DNA from: Tubiluchus corallicola
Taxonomy: Eukaryota; Priapulida; Priapulimorpha; Priapulimorphida; Tubiluchidae
Direction: 5' to 3'
NCBI GenBank assembly: GCA_030141605.1
Contig: JAQGDQ010002377.1
Span: 310,001-374,000, forward strand
Length of the DNA: 64,000 nucleotides
Positions within the stretch are counted from its first letter, which is position 1; the number at the start of each line of letters is the position of its first letter. This document shows, in pieces, positions 11,983 to 26,100 of this stretch. The position numbers and the translations under genes were made by a program. Below the pieces are notes generated by a model, which saw only the letters and a list, made by a program, of their open reading frames with translations, was not told where the DNA came from and did not search any database.

Positions 11983-12870
11983 ATTTAAATTCTGTTTCTT
12001 CTGTGCAGATATTGTCTACAAAATATTTGTGTTTATTAATGTCATTTGTGGTGTGTTCCGCTGTTGTGTCTGCATTAGCTATGACTGTTATTAGTATGTT
12101 TATGCATCTAACTTTTTTGGAAAGTCATGCAAAACTGATAATAACAGTCAGGATATAAATGGGTGAAATTTGTTGATTCACATTTTGTTTGTGCCATTTT
12201 TTTGGTTTCTAAGTGTTAAATGCATAAGCAATGCACTGAGCCTGTTCATTTGACTAATCGGCATCTTCATGGACTAATAATCCATCGACATGGTCCTTAA
12301 GCATCCTTTTGCCTCAAGCATATTGATCTAATATGGACGAACTTTGATGACATCAAGCTGGACTTGATTTTTGTCAGTCTCTTTGAACTGAATGAGCAAA
12401 GCACAGGATAATCAATGCGACAAATGCTGATGTTATGTGGTGCTACTGGTGATAACACTGTCAACTTAGCCCAGGTACGGTGTTGATAAACTGACATTAG
12501 CTAGGTACGTTTCCTGGTAAGTGTTTCACTTTCAAAAACACTAAGGTCTTTCTGTGAGATGAGGACCGAGCCTTGCCATTAGTAAACATTTTGGTATTTT
12601 ATGCTTCTTTGATTACACAATATTAGTTATTCACATTTATTGCTGTTGAGGTTTATAACTTTTTCAACAATCGACCTCTACATTTATGCAGAGAAAGTTT
12701 GTGCACTTCCTGCAAAATTAGAGGATACTTTTCTGACGACCCACTTTAGACACACCAAAGGCAAGGTAAAGACCTCAAATTTTGTGGCGGTCCTGACGTT
12801 TTTGTTGCACACATTATATTTCTATTGTGAACAAAAAATTAGTAGACTCCTGTGTAGAATTAATACAAAT
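11983..12870. other. DNTTIP1 3' UTR and downstream spacer
   Basis: AT-rich sequence after the DNTTIP1 stop. The cleavage site cannot be fixed. ORFs of 66 and about 98 codons here lack family features. Confidence 0.4.
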
Positions 12871-13685
12871 TACAGTAGGCGCTGCTTAATAGACTCATTT
12901 TGGGATCGAAGTGTTTTGACCCAATTAACCGACTGAACTTATTAACTGATGGGTGTAGTATTACTGGTATAAGATATGAGTCACCAGCTTACTATGCACT
13001 GCAAAATGTTTTTAATGAATTTTAGAAACGAAGTAACGCCTAAATTCCTTTGTACAGTTAAAAATTAGAAAATCACACAAGTCTACTTATTTGCAAAAAT
13101 TCCTTCAAAGTCGGCTGCTTCATTTTATCATGAAGAAGTTGGCTCACAAAGTTCTCAAAATGATAAAAATGTGCCTGTGATTCCCCCAACTTTGTCTGTA
13201 GCTTGCCATACTTGTGATGTACTTACTGTACTGTACCTGGGTTCCTCGCATAACAGCAACATCTAACTGTGTTAAACCTTCTGGCAAAGACAGCCAGAGG
13301 TTCAAAAGCAAACTGCTAAACAAGTGATTAAATGTTTAGCTTCCAGGAATTCTTGGGAAACGAGGTTAATTGCAGTGGACCAGCGGGTCAAAGCAAACCA
13401 TTAGGGTATGCTAAACGTTTCTGCTTACAAGCAAAACGGTACTTAACATGATTGTTTCTATGTATATTATAGGACAAAAGCAAACTAAGATGATATAAAA
13501 GTCATAAAAGCTTATTAATCACACAAGTGTCTTATTGAAGCTTGTGAAGGAAAAACAGGATCGATTATGCGGAGTTATTTGAGTCAATTACCGATAGTTC
13601 TTATGTATAATTGAATACAAGCGGCCCGTACCAGGTGTTTTTGAGTCAATTAAGCCATTGAGTCTATTAAGCGGCGCCTACTGTA
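12871..13685. mobile_element. pogo/Tigger-type non-autonomous element, copy 1
   Basis: The element starts TACAGTAGGCGCTGCTTAAT and ends AAGCGGCGCCTACTGTA. This gives terminal inverted repeats of about 25 bp flanked by TA, the Tc1/mariner/pogo target site. The right half (13,300-13,685) is clearly homologous to 26,160-26,589, where the same family still carries transposase sequence. This copy is therefore an internally deleted derivative lying between DNTTIP1 and MKS1. Confidence 0.85.
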
Positions 13686-14137
13686 TTATCAGTATTGCAA
13701 AATGTGGGAAATGGATATTGTTTAATATTATCTATCATTGCGGAGCTTTTTACTAAATTTCATCTTTCTCAAAATATGTGCAAGAAAAAGAACAGTAATA
13801 ATGTTGAAACCATGTGAATTCATAGTAGTGTGCGATATAAATATTTGGTATAATAATGTAATATTGATCTATATTTTAACAATTGCTTTTGTTGTGTGTT
13901 AGCTATTTAAGTTGATATTTAAGCATACAACATTAATATTATTCCATAACATATATATGAAACTCATTTTTGTGTTTCTTGTATAACAATTTTTGTTGAG
14001 TAACTTAGGTTGAATAATTATTGCACAAATTTGACAATTGTACATACAGTATCACTAACACTTGTATGTTAAAAATAATTTATTAATTCATTGTGAAGTT
14101 ACAATAAATAACAATGAAATATTTACAGTTGTAGCAG

Positions 14138-17100
14138 TTAATGGTCTATTACTTTGACTTTAGCTGATTTTTGTTCAACTGCCAGATCACTATTTTCTCT
14201 TAGGAATACTTTGTTAAAAAAATGACGAAAAGTACCCAGAATTCTCACAGACGTCTCTGGTAAGGTCGGAGGATCGAGCATTTCTTGGAAAGAACTATCC
14301 CTCAAGGCTTCACGATTAGCTTAAAGATCATAAAACAAATTGAATGTCACTAGTTTTGCAGTAGAATGGAAGAGAATGTAGGAATATTTTGTGAAAAGAA
14401 CAAGACATCCTAGAAAGCCTAACTTCCTGCAAACGACACGAACATTAGGTTCTGCTGACACACACACCAGTACACCTACTCTATTGTGGCTTAAAAGCAG
14501 ACATCACTCATATCATTTGAAATGGGTGTGACTCATAAAACAGGTGAATTGTGATTAAGCATTGTGCATCTTTGGTATGTAATCAATTCACTAGATCATA
14601 AGTTGAACCCTGTAAACCATATCACTCATTCCAATGCGAATATACTTTGTCTCGCTGTCATCATTCGTTGTCGTGCCCGTGAAAATTTTTCTGCAACAAA
14701 CGTTTAGAAAAACGATTTTAAATTTAGATTAAACATCTGTCTAACCCATTAATTCGACAGTCAATTTGAGTCATACCATAAAATATTTGGCCTACAATAC
14801 TGACAAGAACAATACTTATTTACAATCAGCAGTACGATAAACAAATTACCCAGTACAGTACAGTACAATATAGCAAACAAATTGCTCAATTACACATGTC
14901 CTGTTGGGCCAATAATTGCCCAGTAAGTTGTTTCCAAATATGTAAGAGGAACATCAAACTTCTGTTGCCCGTCATATACATAACTAAAAATAAAATTTGC
15001 TTTAATAATTCTGATACTTACGGAGTGCAGTGATAATTCCTTCTTGCACCATACTGACCCTAAAACAGGATGAAAAATTTTGTATGAAAATTTCTTAATA
15101 AAGATGAATGAAAATTGAAAACCCTAACCAATGTAAACTTGTCTGACTATTTTGTAATTTGTCTGTGCCAAAATTTAACACATCTTGTTATAACGCCAAA
15201 CTCGCTATAATGCCAACTTTTTCTGGGTTCCAAAATCGACGGTATTGACTAGGTCATTTTTGAAAAAAATATGTTTCCTTTTAATATTTTATATGCTAGA
15301 TCATTTTGAGCTGTGGTTCGACATTGGCTCCAGCTTTCTTTTAAAGTTATGACATACAGATGAGAAAACTAATAATACAGATTTGCCAAGTGACAAACAG
15401 GCAGACATGATATGCTGTTTTAACCACAAATTTTAGTAAAAAGACCTACCCCAACTTATCCACCAATGATGCAAATGTTCGTTTTCGAGATTTTGAATCA
15501 AGAAAGGCACGAGATTGTTGGATGATGTTCAGCTTAATCTTCACGTTTCCTGTAGATTCAGTTTTGAATCCAAATTTACTAAGTCGATTGCCCTAAAACA
15601 AAATGCTGTTATTTGTTTTTTTTTGAATAGCATAATGACAAATTCACATTATTATGCTACACAGAACCCCACATAAGAGGGAGAGGCGATGACTAAATTG
15701 ACGATTAGAATAAAACTTTCCAGAGGCCATTCTGGTTGTTATGGTGTACCAGATTAAGGGTTACACTGCAGAATGTGGGAGTGCATAAATAACAGACTGA
15801 CAAACAGATCGATTTTCATCTTACACACGCAACCACCCATCCACCCACCCATGCATGCACACACACACACACACATAATATACATTTAATAAAATTCAGG
15901 GAAACTACCTGAAACTCAGGGAACTACTTATGAATAGTCATTAGCAAAAATGTATATTAGTTTCTTTTTAACTCTAATCCAACTTTACAATTAAGCTTTT
16001 ATGTAATATTAATTAGGATATTTGTTTTTTATATTGATTATTTTATAGTTTTTACTTCTAATTTTCGTTTGTAAACCGTGCAAAGAAAACCTCATGTGGA
16101 CTGCACATGTAATGTATATATATATATATATATATATTAATTTTTAATATAATATAGAAAGTAAATCAAATCGATATGTCTCGATAATATTTGCATTTTG
16201 CATTTCGACCTAATCGTTATTCTTAATTTGCAATCAGATCATGAGCTAAGCATTTCTAAGATTTCCAGTTACGAAACTAGATGAGATATGACAAACCTCA
16301 AAAGTGGATGGCACAGCAATGTAAGTCGGATCCTCTAACTCGGGTGATCCACCAATAAAAAACCTTCGAAGCTCGTCATTTATTGATCGCCCTACTGGCC
16401 TCCATGTATTAATCACTCTAATATTGCATCCTAAAGATAAGAAAGAGATATTTGGGTCACAATGTATTTCAAGGATACATTTTGTATTATGCGTGACACG
16501 ATTCATTGATATTTATTAGTCGAAAATTTCATAATTGCTTAAGTGCTTAAAAGCGTAAGGATTATTATGCTTTCAAGTTTTAGCTTTGGAGGTGAGAATT
16601 AGAATGTTAGCAACAGCAAATCGCTAAAAAGGTATAACTAATTGCTATCAATTTAGCAAGCCATCGAATGGTTTATTTCCGAATTTAAAGCAGTTTAGCA
16701 CATAGTAACCTTTTACGTGACATTATACATGCCATAATAATTAATTGCAGCGTGAAAATTGCAATAGAATACACTGCGGCAGATAGTCGTAACACTTAAA
16801 GGAAAACAGGATGATTTTTCATATCCTACCTCATTTTGAAGTACGTAAAAAGTGCTACTGTACGAGACTCAGTGTGATGTATTAAACTATGCAAGTTTTA
16901 AGATAAAAATTCAAATATCAAATTTATGCTCACCACGAGCTCTCAAACATGTGCACTACATCACAAACGAACACACCCGAACTAAGAGATACAGCACCAG
17001 TTATTTTATGCAACGCGTTTCCGAAATGCAGGTGCTAGTGCTGATCTAACCAACAAATGGCAAGCTGCATGTAAACAGCAAAGAACTTGCTGCACAAGCA

Positions 17101-20100
17101 AAATTGCATTTCATTGGTAATTATTCTTTCATGAAAGTCATTCTTGAAAAAATAGTGTGTTTCTTTTCAATATTTTAAACAGTAGATTGTTTTCAGCTAC
17201 AGTTTAAGATCGAATACAGTTTTCCTTTAAGGCAGCTCTCATACAGTCTATTATTAGTACTAAAATTCATGTTTGAGCTTGGGCAATTATAGTCTAAGCC
17301 TCATAGCCTCAATAGTTTGAGAGAGATAAAAATGATTTTTTTTTGTTGGTCCAATAGACCTCAAGCCATTTAAGTGAAGGACACACCTGGTGAATGATGG
17401 ACACAGGCGCCAAAAGTAGATTTTACCGATAATGCTTTACCAGGCTTCACTAACCTGGTTCAGTGGGGAGTGATATGTATCCATAGCCTTCCGTTCGATA
17501 TCGATGCCACATATCGAGAGACAAAACTTCAAGAAAAAGCTGAGGCCAGCCATGAATTGAACTGTCTGCACTATCACCTTCTGCAAGGTCATTCTTGTAG
17601 AACAGCTCGCATTCAAATGGAAATCCAAAGTGTGACACATTGGAAGTTCCAACAGTTGTAGTAGAGCAAGTTTGTGTCACCCACGACTGCTGACAAGATG
17701 CGTCAATTCGCCACACTAATAACAAAACCATAACTTGCATTACACTAGTTGCTGCTTAATAAAACTGCGAATAATAAAACCAGCCACATTTCAGAAGTGT
17801 TTAGCCATGTTCCGGCATTACACCCACAAGTTGTTGCCGAGAAACTATTGTTGAGAAAATTCAGTTAATAAAAAAGTGCACAATTTAATAAGATCACATT
17901 TTCAGTAACAGACAACAAAAGGAATAGCAAAATGAAAAATAAAATGTATTTTTTGGTATTTTGACTATTTTTATTAAGCCACACAACTACTTAGTCAAAG
18001 TCACATTGCAAGTTAAAAGTCAATTGTTTCGTCATAATCACTCTGTAGACTGAAGTACATTTTAGTCGAGAAACTATTGTTGAGAAAATTCAGTTAATAA
18101 AAAAGTGCACAATTTAATAAGATCACATTTTCAGTAACAGACAACAAAAGGAATAGCAAAATGAAAAATAAAATGTATTTTTTGGTATTTTGACTATTTT
18201 TATTAAGCCACACAACTACTTAGTCAAAGTCACATTGCAAGTTAAAAGTCAATTGTTTCGTCATAATCACTCTGTAGACTGAAGTACATTTTAGTCTGTT
18301 GAATGAACTTAAATCACTGTTTTATGCTTGAATCATTCTGCTGGTATCCAAGTGAGCTGACTACCCCATGTTTAGTTGTCATGTAGTATAAATTACGTTG
18401 AAGTGTTTACGTATTGTACTTAGCACCACATCATAAAACCACCATTTATTACGACCACATATTGCTGGTTCCGTGGTGGTTTTATTAAGTGGCGGCTACT
18501 GTATTCAATAATGTACCTCAATTGTGTGGACAATCATGTTTGCAAGATATTATTAGATTCATAGCAAACAGGACTTTTGTGGCATTAGAATTTTTTTAAG
18601 TGAATTAATCACGAAACATGAATCTTTATACATACTTTGTGGCAGTTCCAGAAAGCAATGAATGTACAGGTTATCATATTCATAGTCTTGAGCTGAAATA
18701 ATCTCTCCATAGCACAGCAACCGCAGCACTTTTGGTGGAGGCTATAATTTTAACAAAATTGTTACCTATTGAATTAACATTTTGCAAATATATGTATGCA
18801 AAACTGTGCTGTACACATTTAAAGAGAAAAGAGTTTTCAATAGTTTCGAATTGCTAACAGCTCAGCTATTGCAGAGGTCAGATTGGCAGAATTGCAAAAA
18901 GTCTCAAAGGTAATCTGATATAAGCCCTTTATCTTCGTGATAGACTTCCTCATTTCCAAAAAAAGAAACAAAATATTGTGTGATTATGATCAAAATACAA
19001 CAGTTGCCGCTTAATAAAACCAGCTGCATTTTACAACCATTTAGCCCTATTTGGAATTACTCTCACAGAAACCATTGTTAAGAAAATATGGTTAATAAAA
19101 CCAGTGTGCCATTTAAGAAGACTATACATTTTTCAGTAATAAGCAGCAAAAGCAATAGCAAAATGAAAAAATAAATGCATTTTTGGTAGTTTGCTTATTT
19201 TTTAAGATATGTAGTAGATTCAACCCTTTTTAGTCAAAATCACACTGAAAGTTAAAGTCGATTGTTTCATCATAACTGGTCTGCAAGTACAGCCAGTAAA
19301 ATACATTTTAATTTGTTGAATAAACTTGAATCACTGTTGTACATTTGAGTCTTTCTGTAGGCATGCGAATGAGCTGTCTGCTTTCAGAAGCTAACCAAAC
19401 TAAGTATCCACACTCATTTTCTTAAATCATGGTAAATTAATTACTAAATTTCTATCTTGGGAAATTGAACTGGGACCACCAGCACTTGAAAAAAAGAGGA
19501 GCTGACTGAAAAATATAGCACATGATTTGTGACGAACAGCCGATAACCAATAAAGTTCTGAACTGCCCCCTGGAAACTGCAAAATATCCCAAAATTTTGA
19601 TCTGCGGCTCTGAAACAAGATTGCTGTTGTGTGGGCTTAGCTTGTCATTCCATCAGCGCATGTAATTTAAATCAAATATGGTGATTAAAGTTTCATTTAA
19701 TAATATGTTTGCAGACGTTTACTCTAACTATAACCTACATTATACGCAATCAAAATTAAAAATACATTCAGTTGTCTACACTATACATGACCAAAATGAG
19801 AAATACATTTAGTTACTTTTACAGTATAATTTACTAATAAAGAAATATAAAATGATTTCTACTTTGTATGAAAATCACGGAAATACAGAACGTACCATTT
19901 CAAACTGAGATCCGACACATGCTTGAAGGAAATCAGTGTGCCGATCATAAAGCTCTTGATACATTTTATTTTCTTTGTCTTGCTCCTGGTGGCTAATTAA
20001 CTGAGACACATTCTCCAGTGAATATTCAAACACATCTAAAATATGGAACGGACCAATTAAGAAAAGAGTTGTGATTTTTTTGCTTTTTACTGCAATGACG

Positions 20101-23100
20101 CACAGAAATTTAACCAGTCTTAGTCTAGCTTTCCATCAGGTAGTCAGGTACCCGAGTAATTACCCGCATTGTTTATTACCCGAGCCTAATATTTCTAGCC
20201 AGTTTCAACAATGAAAATGCGACATTTTTTGTAGTACGATATCCATACTACAGTTTTTTTAAACTAACATTTACGTAATATTAATTCTAGTATTTTTGTG
20301 ACAATGCTCAAGTAAAAAGATCATTTTTAAAAAAGATCATGAATAAAGAAGAAACCCCAATTAAAAAATATTAAAAAATTAAAAAATAATTAATAATGCA
20401 TTATTTGTCCTAAAGGAAAATACTGTGAGAGGATACCTTTTCCCAGTGTCTCTGTTTCCACTACATAGGGTTTTTCACCATGACTCAAATCTGGTGATAT
20501 GGAGATCACCCCTCGAGTATCAACTTTAATGGTGCACACGAGATATTCATCTGATAAATATTTCTCTTCCCTATGGAAATGAAAAGTTAGTGTTAATTAA
20601 TTAATGTTTTTTTGCAAAAAAGTAAAGAAATTAAACAAAATGTAAAAAGGTAAAAAACAGCAAAATATCCGTACACTACTGCACATACAAAAAATTACGA
20701 CAGATTTCATAAAAAGAAAATAACTTTTATTAAGAACTTATAAAATGTAAAAAAAAAACATGTTACAAACGTTTTTCCAGTGATAGATTACACAAACAAA
20801 CAACCAGCTTTATAGGCAGACACTACAGTAGAGAAATTATTCACTAACTATGTATTTACAAGGAAGCCAAAATGTAATGAACAGAGAAACCTGTAAAGAA
20901 GAAAGAGAAGCTGTAAAAGTATAGCTAGGTGTTTGTAAACAAAGTTAAGGGAATTGAACTACTTTGTACATTTACTGTGTCTCTTTCTTTTCTAAATGTG
21001 ACGTTTTTTAACATTTTATCAGCTTTTAAGTTGTTTTCTCTTTATGGTACTGTGAGTGCCCATATAAAGACAAATTCCATTTTTATCATTGACTCTACCA
21101 TCAGCATGTACAGGTAAGAAAATTCTTGTAAGGTTACCTATTCGAAGGAGACAGATCGGCCATGATATACATTGTTTGCCCTGGCGTTGAAACAATGTGT
21201 TCTCTTTTTGCCATATCTTTGGAAGGCCGCTGATTCACGATATTCATTTTAGGCAAAACATCATCCCTGCAAATATACCGGAGCAAATGTTTTCTAATTC
21301 AATGTCCAAAAATTGCCCAATTTGACTAACCAATTTATTTTTAATTGTAAAACCATAAACTTATTTATTACAAATTCGCTGTTTTAGTTGAATGTAGTAC
21401 AGCACAAGTCACTAAGGTGAAGGAGAAGATTGAAGCTACCATACAGGAATTACTTATGAACAGGTCAGAATACATGTCTTCAATGAAACATCATTACATT
21501 TGAATAAGTTAATGTTTTTCTTAGATACAGGCCAATCAGATCAACAGTCAAACAGTATTGGTCATCAGTAATTAACAATCAATAAGAAACTAACTAAACG
21601 AATACAAAACAATTAATGAAACAATAAGCATTTCATTTCACACAGTGTACTTCAATTACGACTTAAAATCATTAATCAGTACAGTAAACATAGTAAATAA
21701 TTTGTGCATAAATTGTAATAAAACTTCAGTTTGCGACAATATCTGCTATGATCAATCTAAAAAATAAATCATGTTTGCAGTAAATTGGTGTTTGCTTGAC
21801 ATTGATGAACATCAACAAAAATTGGTTTGCTGTTTCAAATTCTGATAAACCATCATCACATTTTTACGTGGGGCTTTCATAAGCTCTGCATTGCCTAAAA
21901 TTCATTGCTTATTTAGCAAATAATAATGAAGAAACAGATAATTTTTTACTCTCATACTCATCAGTTTGGTGCCGAATAGGCTTCACACGTCTGTGCCGCA
22001 AGTTGCGCATTCGTTCTGCCACAAAAGTTTGTCGTTCATAAGGCGATGTCGTCATTCGCTCGCACTGCTGAAATTAAATAACGAAGGTGTTTACTGGTAA
22101 AATAACAACAATCAAGCACTTAGTTTTGGTAACTTACCAAAAGTTTAAATGCTCACAAAAGTCTGATTCTTCTTTACATTCCAAGTTAGCAATTGGTCCA
22201 AACACTGATTTTTGCAGGAATTTGTTGGAAAACTGATAAATAATGTGAATAGGCCTATAGCGATCCATCAATGTATGAATGCATTGGGATATTTTATATT
22301 ATGATATGCGTATCGCCAAAACTTCACCTGTACTGTGATAATCTGAGTCAATGACATTTAGTAAACTGGTACCCCTTGACAGTAAGCTGATAAAAACGAT
22401 GTAAAGTAATTCAAGTTGTAGCTGTAAAGTGTACTCTAGGTACGTAACAATCAGTGCAGTGAGCGGTGGATGACTTAACACAGGCACAAAAGCGTTTGAA
22501 AACACAAGGTGTTTAATCTGCAATAGGCTAATTGCGTTGTTTACATATAAACTTGTGAAACAGCAAACGTGAACCAGAAAATACACAAGCAACTTTTAAA
22601 CCAAAGGTATTGATATGCTTTGCTTTTATGGTGGCTTACAATGCAAACAATAGCCTGCAAATTATACAAGTAACAAAAGTTCGTTTAGCATTTATCAATC
22701 ATAAAACTCTTGACTAGAACAAAATATCTTTAGCATTTATTATCAATTAGTTTCACCTAGTTTTTTTATAAAACCTGCAAACCTTAGCTCAGGTGTATCG
22801 TATCGTGAGGCTAATATTGTGATATGTATCGTTATCATGACCTAGGTGTATCATTACAGCACTAGTACTGAAGTAAGTATACTACTGCTTAGATTATTCT
22901 CAGATCACTAGTACTGGTAACCCAAAAGTCTCTGTTTCAAATCCAAAGTCAGTCTTGACTTGTACTTCCCTGTTCTGCTTTTTTAGAGACCGTATTTTCC
23001 TTGGCATATATCAGAATCAACATCAAAAGTTGTTTACCGATTCCAAATGAGGTACAGTATCACAGTCAACGTAGCTGAAGAGTCTCGTTGTTGGCCGAGT

Positions 23101-26100
23101 TCTAAAAACAAAAACTGCTAAGAAACTGATTGAAGATCAAAATGAGACCAAAAAGTGGTCTTAATAAACGGTAGTTTTATTATGTAGTGGGCTGCTGCAA
23201 GCGTGTGTATCTAGCAAACTAAAGTACGTAAGCGCTTCACCCAAATTTAATACTATACGACAATTAAACAAGAGGCAATGCTGAGCAGTTACAAAACAAT
23301 CAAGTTTAACTTTCAGAGTGACTTTGACTAAGAAGAGCTTCACCTAGAAACAGAATTTCAATTTCAACTGTGTGTCTTAAAAAATAGGCAAAGTACCAAA
23401 AAAACATTTTATTTTTTCATTTTGGCATTGTTCCTGGTGCCTATTACTGAAGAATGTAGTCTAAGAAGAATGTGGTGCACTGGTTTTATTAACCGTATTT
23501 TCTTAACAACAGTTTCTATGGGGGGACCATGCCTGAATGTTTCCAAAATGCAGCTGGTTTAATTAAGCGGTGACTACTGTATCACAAATGGCACAGAAAG
23601 TGAGGCTAACTGTGTTATATATAGTCCAACTTCCAACATTCGTGAAATAATAATTTCCACTAACCTCATCCCCTTTATTTCATTGTGATATTTTTGTTCC
23701 AACACTGAACTACACAAGCCTTCGTTGCTGTATATCTCGAACTCTCTCTGTAAGAAAACTTGTAATTAAGTATAAATGAATTTTGTGTAATTCATGGCCC
23801 CCTCTCTGTAAAAAGCCTAAACTAGAGTTGCTGTACAATACAACATAAAATACACTAGAATCTTGTCAACAGCATCTCACAACGTTTGCGATTCTCAAAA
23901 GCATTACTGAAGTTCGGTGATTTTGTACAATAGAAACAATACATTGGAAAACTTGAAAGACTAAAAAATTCACCTTTTTTTACTTGGTTATCAAATCAAA
24001 AAATATGTTTGCATTTATTCAAGAATGTTCAATGAACATGGATTTTTGCATATTTTACGCATAGTCTTATCAGTAATGATTGAAGATAATTTGATTAACA
24101 TTAGCCAGCATCATAAGTTTGTTTAGATACACAAAGTAATGAACACATAAGCACACTAGAATAGTGTCCAACACTTGATCTAATTAGTGAAATTCCAGAT
24201 GTATCCAACTGAAATGAAAATACCATGGAAATTTAATAAAATATATGCAGTTTATAGCCTGCACTTAACAGAATTTCTTCATTTAACACACAAGTGCACC
24301 AAATATATAAAAATGGTGAAAAGTGTTACCTGACTAAAAACTTTTTCTTGCCAACCAAATATGAATTCATCTTCATCGTAGGATGATGCACTTCTAGTGT
24401 TTTTGAAATCAGTGAGTTCTACATCTTTAGCAAATGATTTGCCAGTGTCACCACCGCCTCGCCTTCCAAAAAGTGACTGTGGTAACCCAGTTGCTGAGGT
24501 AACTTTCCGAAGTTTTACTCTGTAATTATATATTTAAAGTAGCTGACAATTTTAATATAAATTGACAGCTAATAGACAAGTACAATGCATCTTAGACCTA
24601 AGCGGTATTTTCCTCATCATTACGTGAAAAGTTTTAATTAACCTTATTATTTATGCTGGACTTCAAAAATATCCTCATGTGGGAGCTTCAGAGTACTCCC
24701 CTTGGCAGACTAATTGAACATCTGACGTGTGTTACTCCACAAATCACTGCGCAGCTCTTGTTGATGTGATGTTTCAATGTGACACTTTAATTACTTTAAT
24801 CAAGGTTTTGGTTGACCCCATCTGTTTTTACTTATCTTTAGAATAACCTTTTTTAGTTTATTATTATCAAAATTTCTAAACTATCCATATGAATGTAAAC
24901 TTTAAATACATTTTATCTCTAAATATATTTTATATACAAACTAATAAATGCTAAATGAATTAATAAAACTGAATACGATAGAATACAATCATTTTATTTC
25001 GCACAGTACTGGTATTACATAAAGATGCAACAAAAGAATACCAAACGCGAGGGCAACAAACAACCATACATTAATGTACATGTTGCCCTATTCTAATATT
25101 ATACTTTATAATATACTGTAGTTGTACAGTCTGCAGAAATTAATTTCTGTAATATAGTATAAAAATTAAATGAAGTAGTGCAGAAATCGTAAAAAAATGT
25201 TTAAAACTTAGAATTGAGAATACCTGTACAAAAACCTACTAAAACGAATAGTAGTAAGCTATAAACGCGTATATAAACTTACCGTTTACCTAAAATCCAT
25301 ATGCTCACACATGTACATGCATATGTATATAAATTTACAGATTATATGTATATATGAACAAAAAAATTATGGAATTATGAAATATGAACAAGAAAAAAAG
25401 ATGACGGAATTAAGTCATTTCTGGAAACAGGACAAAAAAAGCACAGCTTGATTAGATTATAAATAGAGAATCTCATGACATGATTGAAGTGTTTTTACTT
25501 TTTTAATCATGCAATGGCATAAAACCATAAGTATGCTTATGCTATATTTTATACACACACACACGCACGCACGCATGCACGCACGCACACACACACACAC
25601 ACACATATACATTCATATACATATACACACATACATATAATATATACATGTGTGTTTGTGTTCTGTATATGTGTATATGCATATACATACTATACATATG
25701 CATATACACATATACAGAATACAAACACATACATACATATAAACATGTATGTACGCATACATATATACTGATCATATATATATATACATATATATATATG
25801 ATTTAAATACTAAACAAAGACGTGCATGGATTGGCGTGCTTGAGCTGCAGTTGGTGGTGCCCTTGTTTCCTGTGCATCGCCTCTTAGATGCTAGACTCTC
25901 ATTTTGGCTTGCTGACTGCTCCATTTCAGATTGTTTTTTCAATATTCTGCCGAGAGTACTTTGGGAAATTTTCAACTGCGCTGCTGCACACCTCTGCACC
26001 ATCTTTGGAAGTTTATCGTACTGCTCTAAAATTTTCAGTTTCTCCTTAACTGTTAGATCTTATGCTCCATTTTTCAAACTTCTTAACTCTATGCCCTTAT

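Noticed and set aside
25285-25305. Alternative MKS1 first exon (MDFR, donor GTAAAC)
   Set aside because: It is phase-compatible but far too short. The exon at 27956-27874 encodes the conserved IYRSSDPIKNLKI start.
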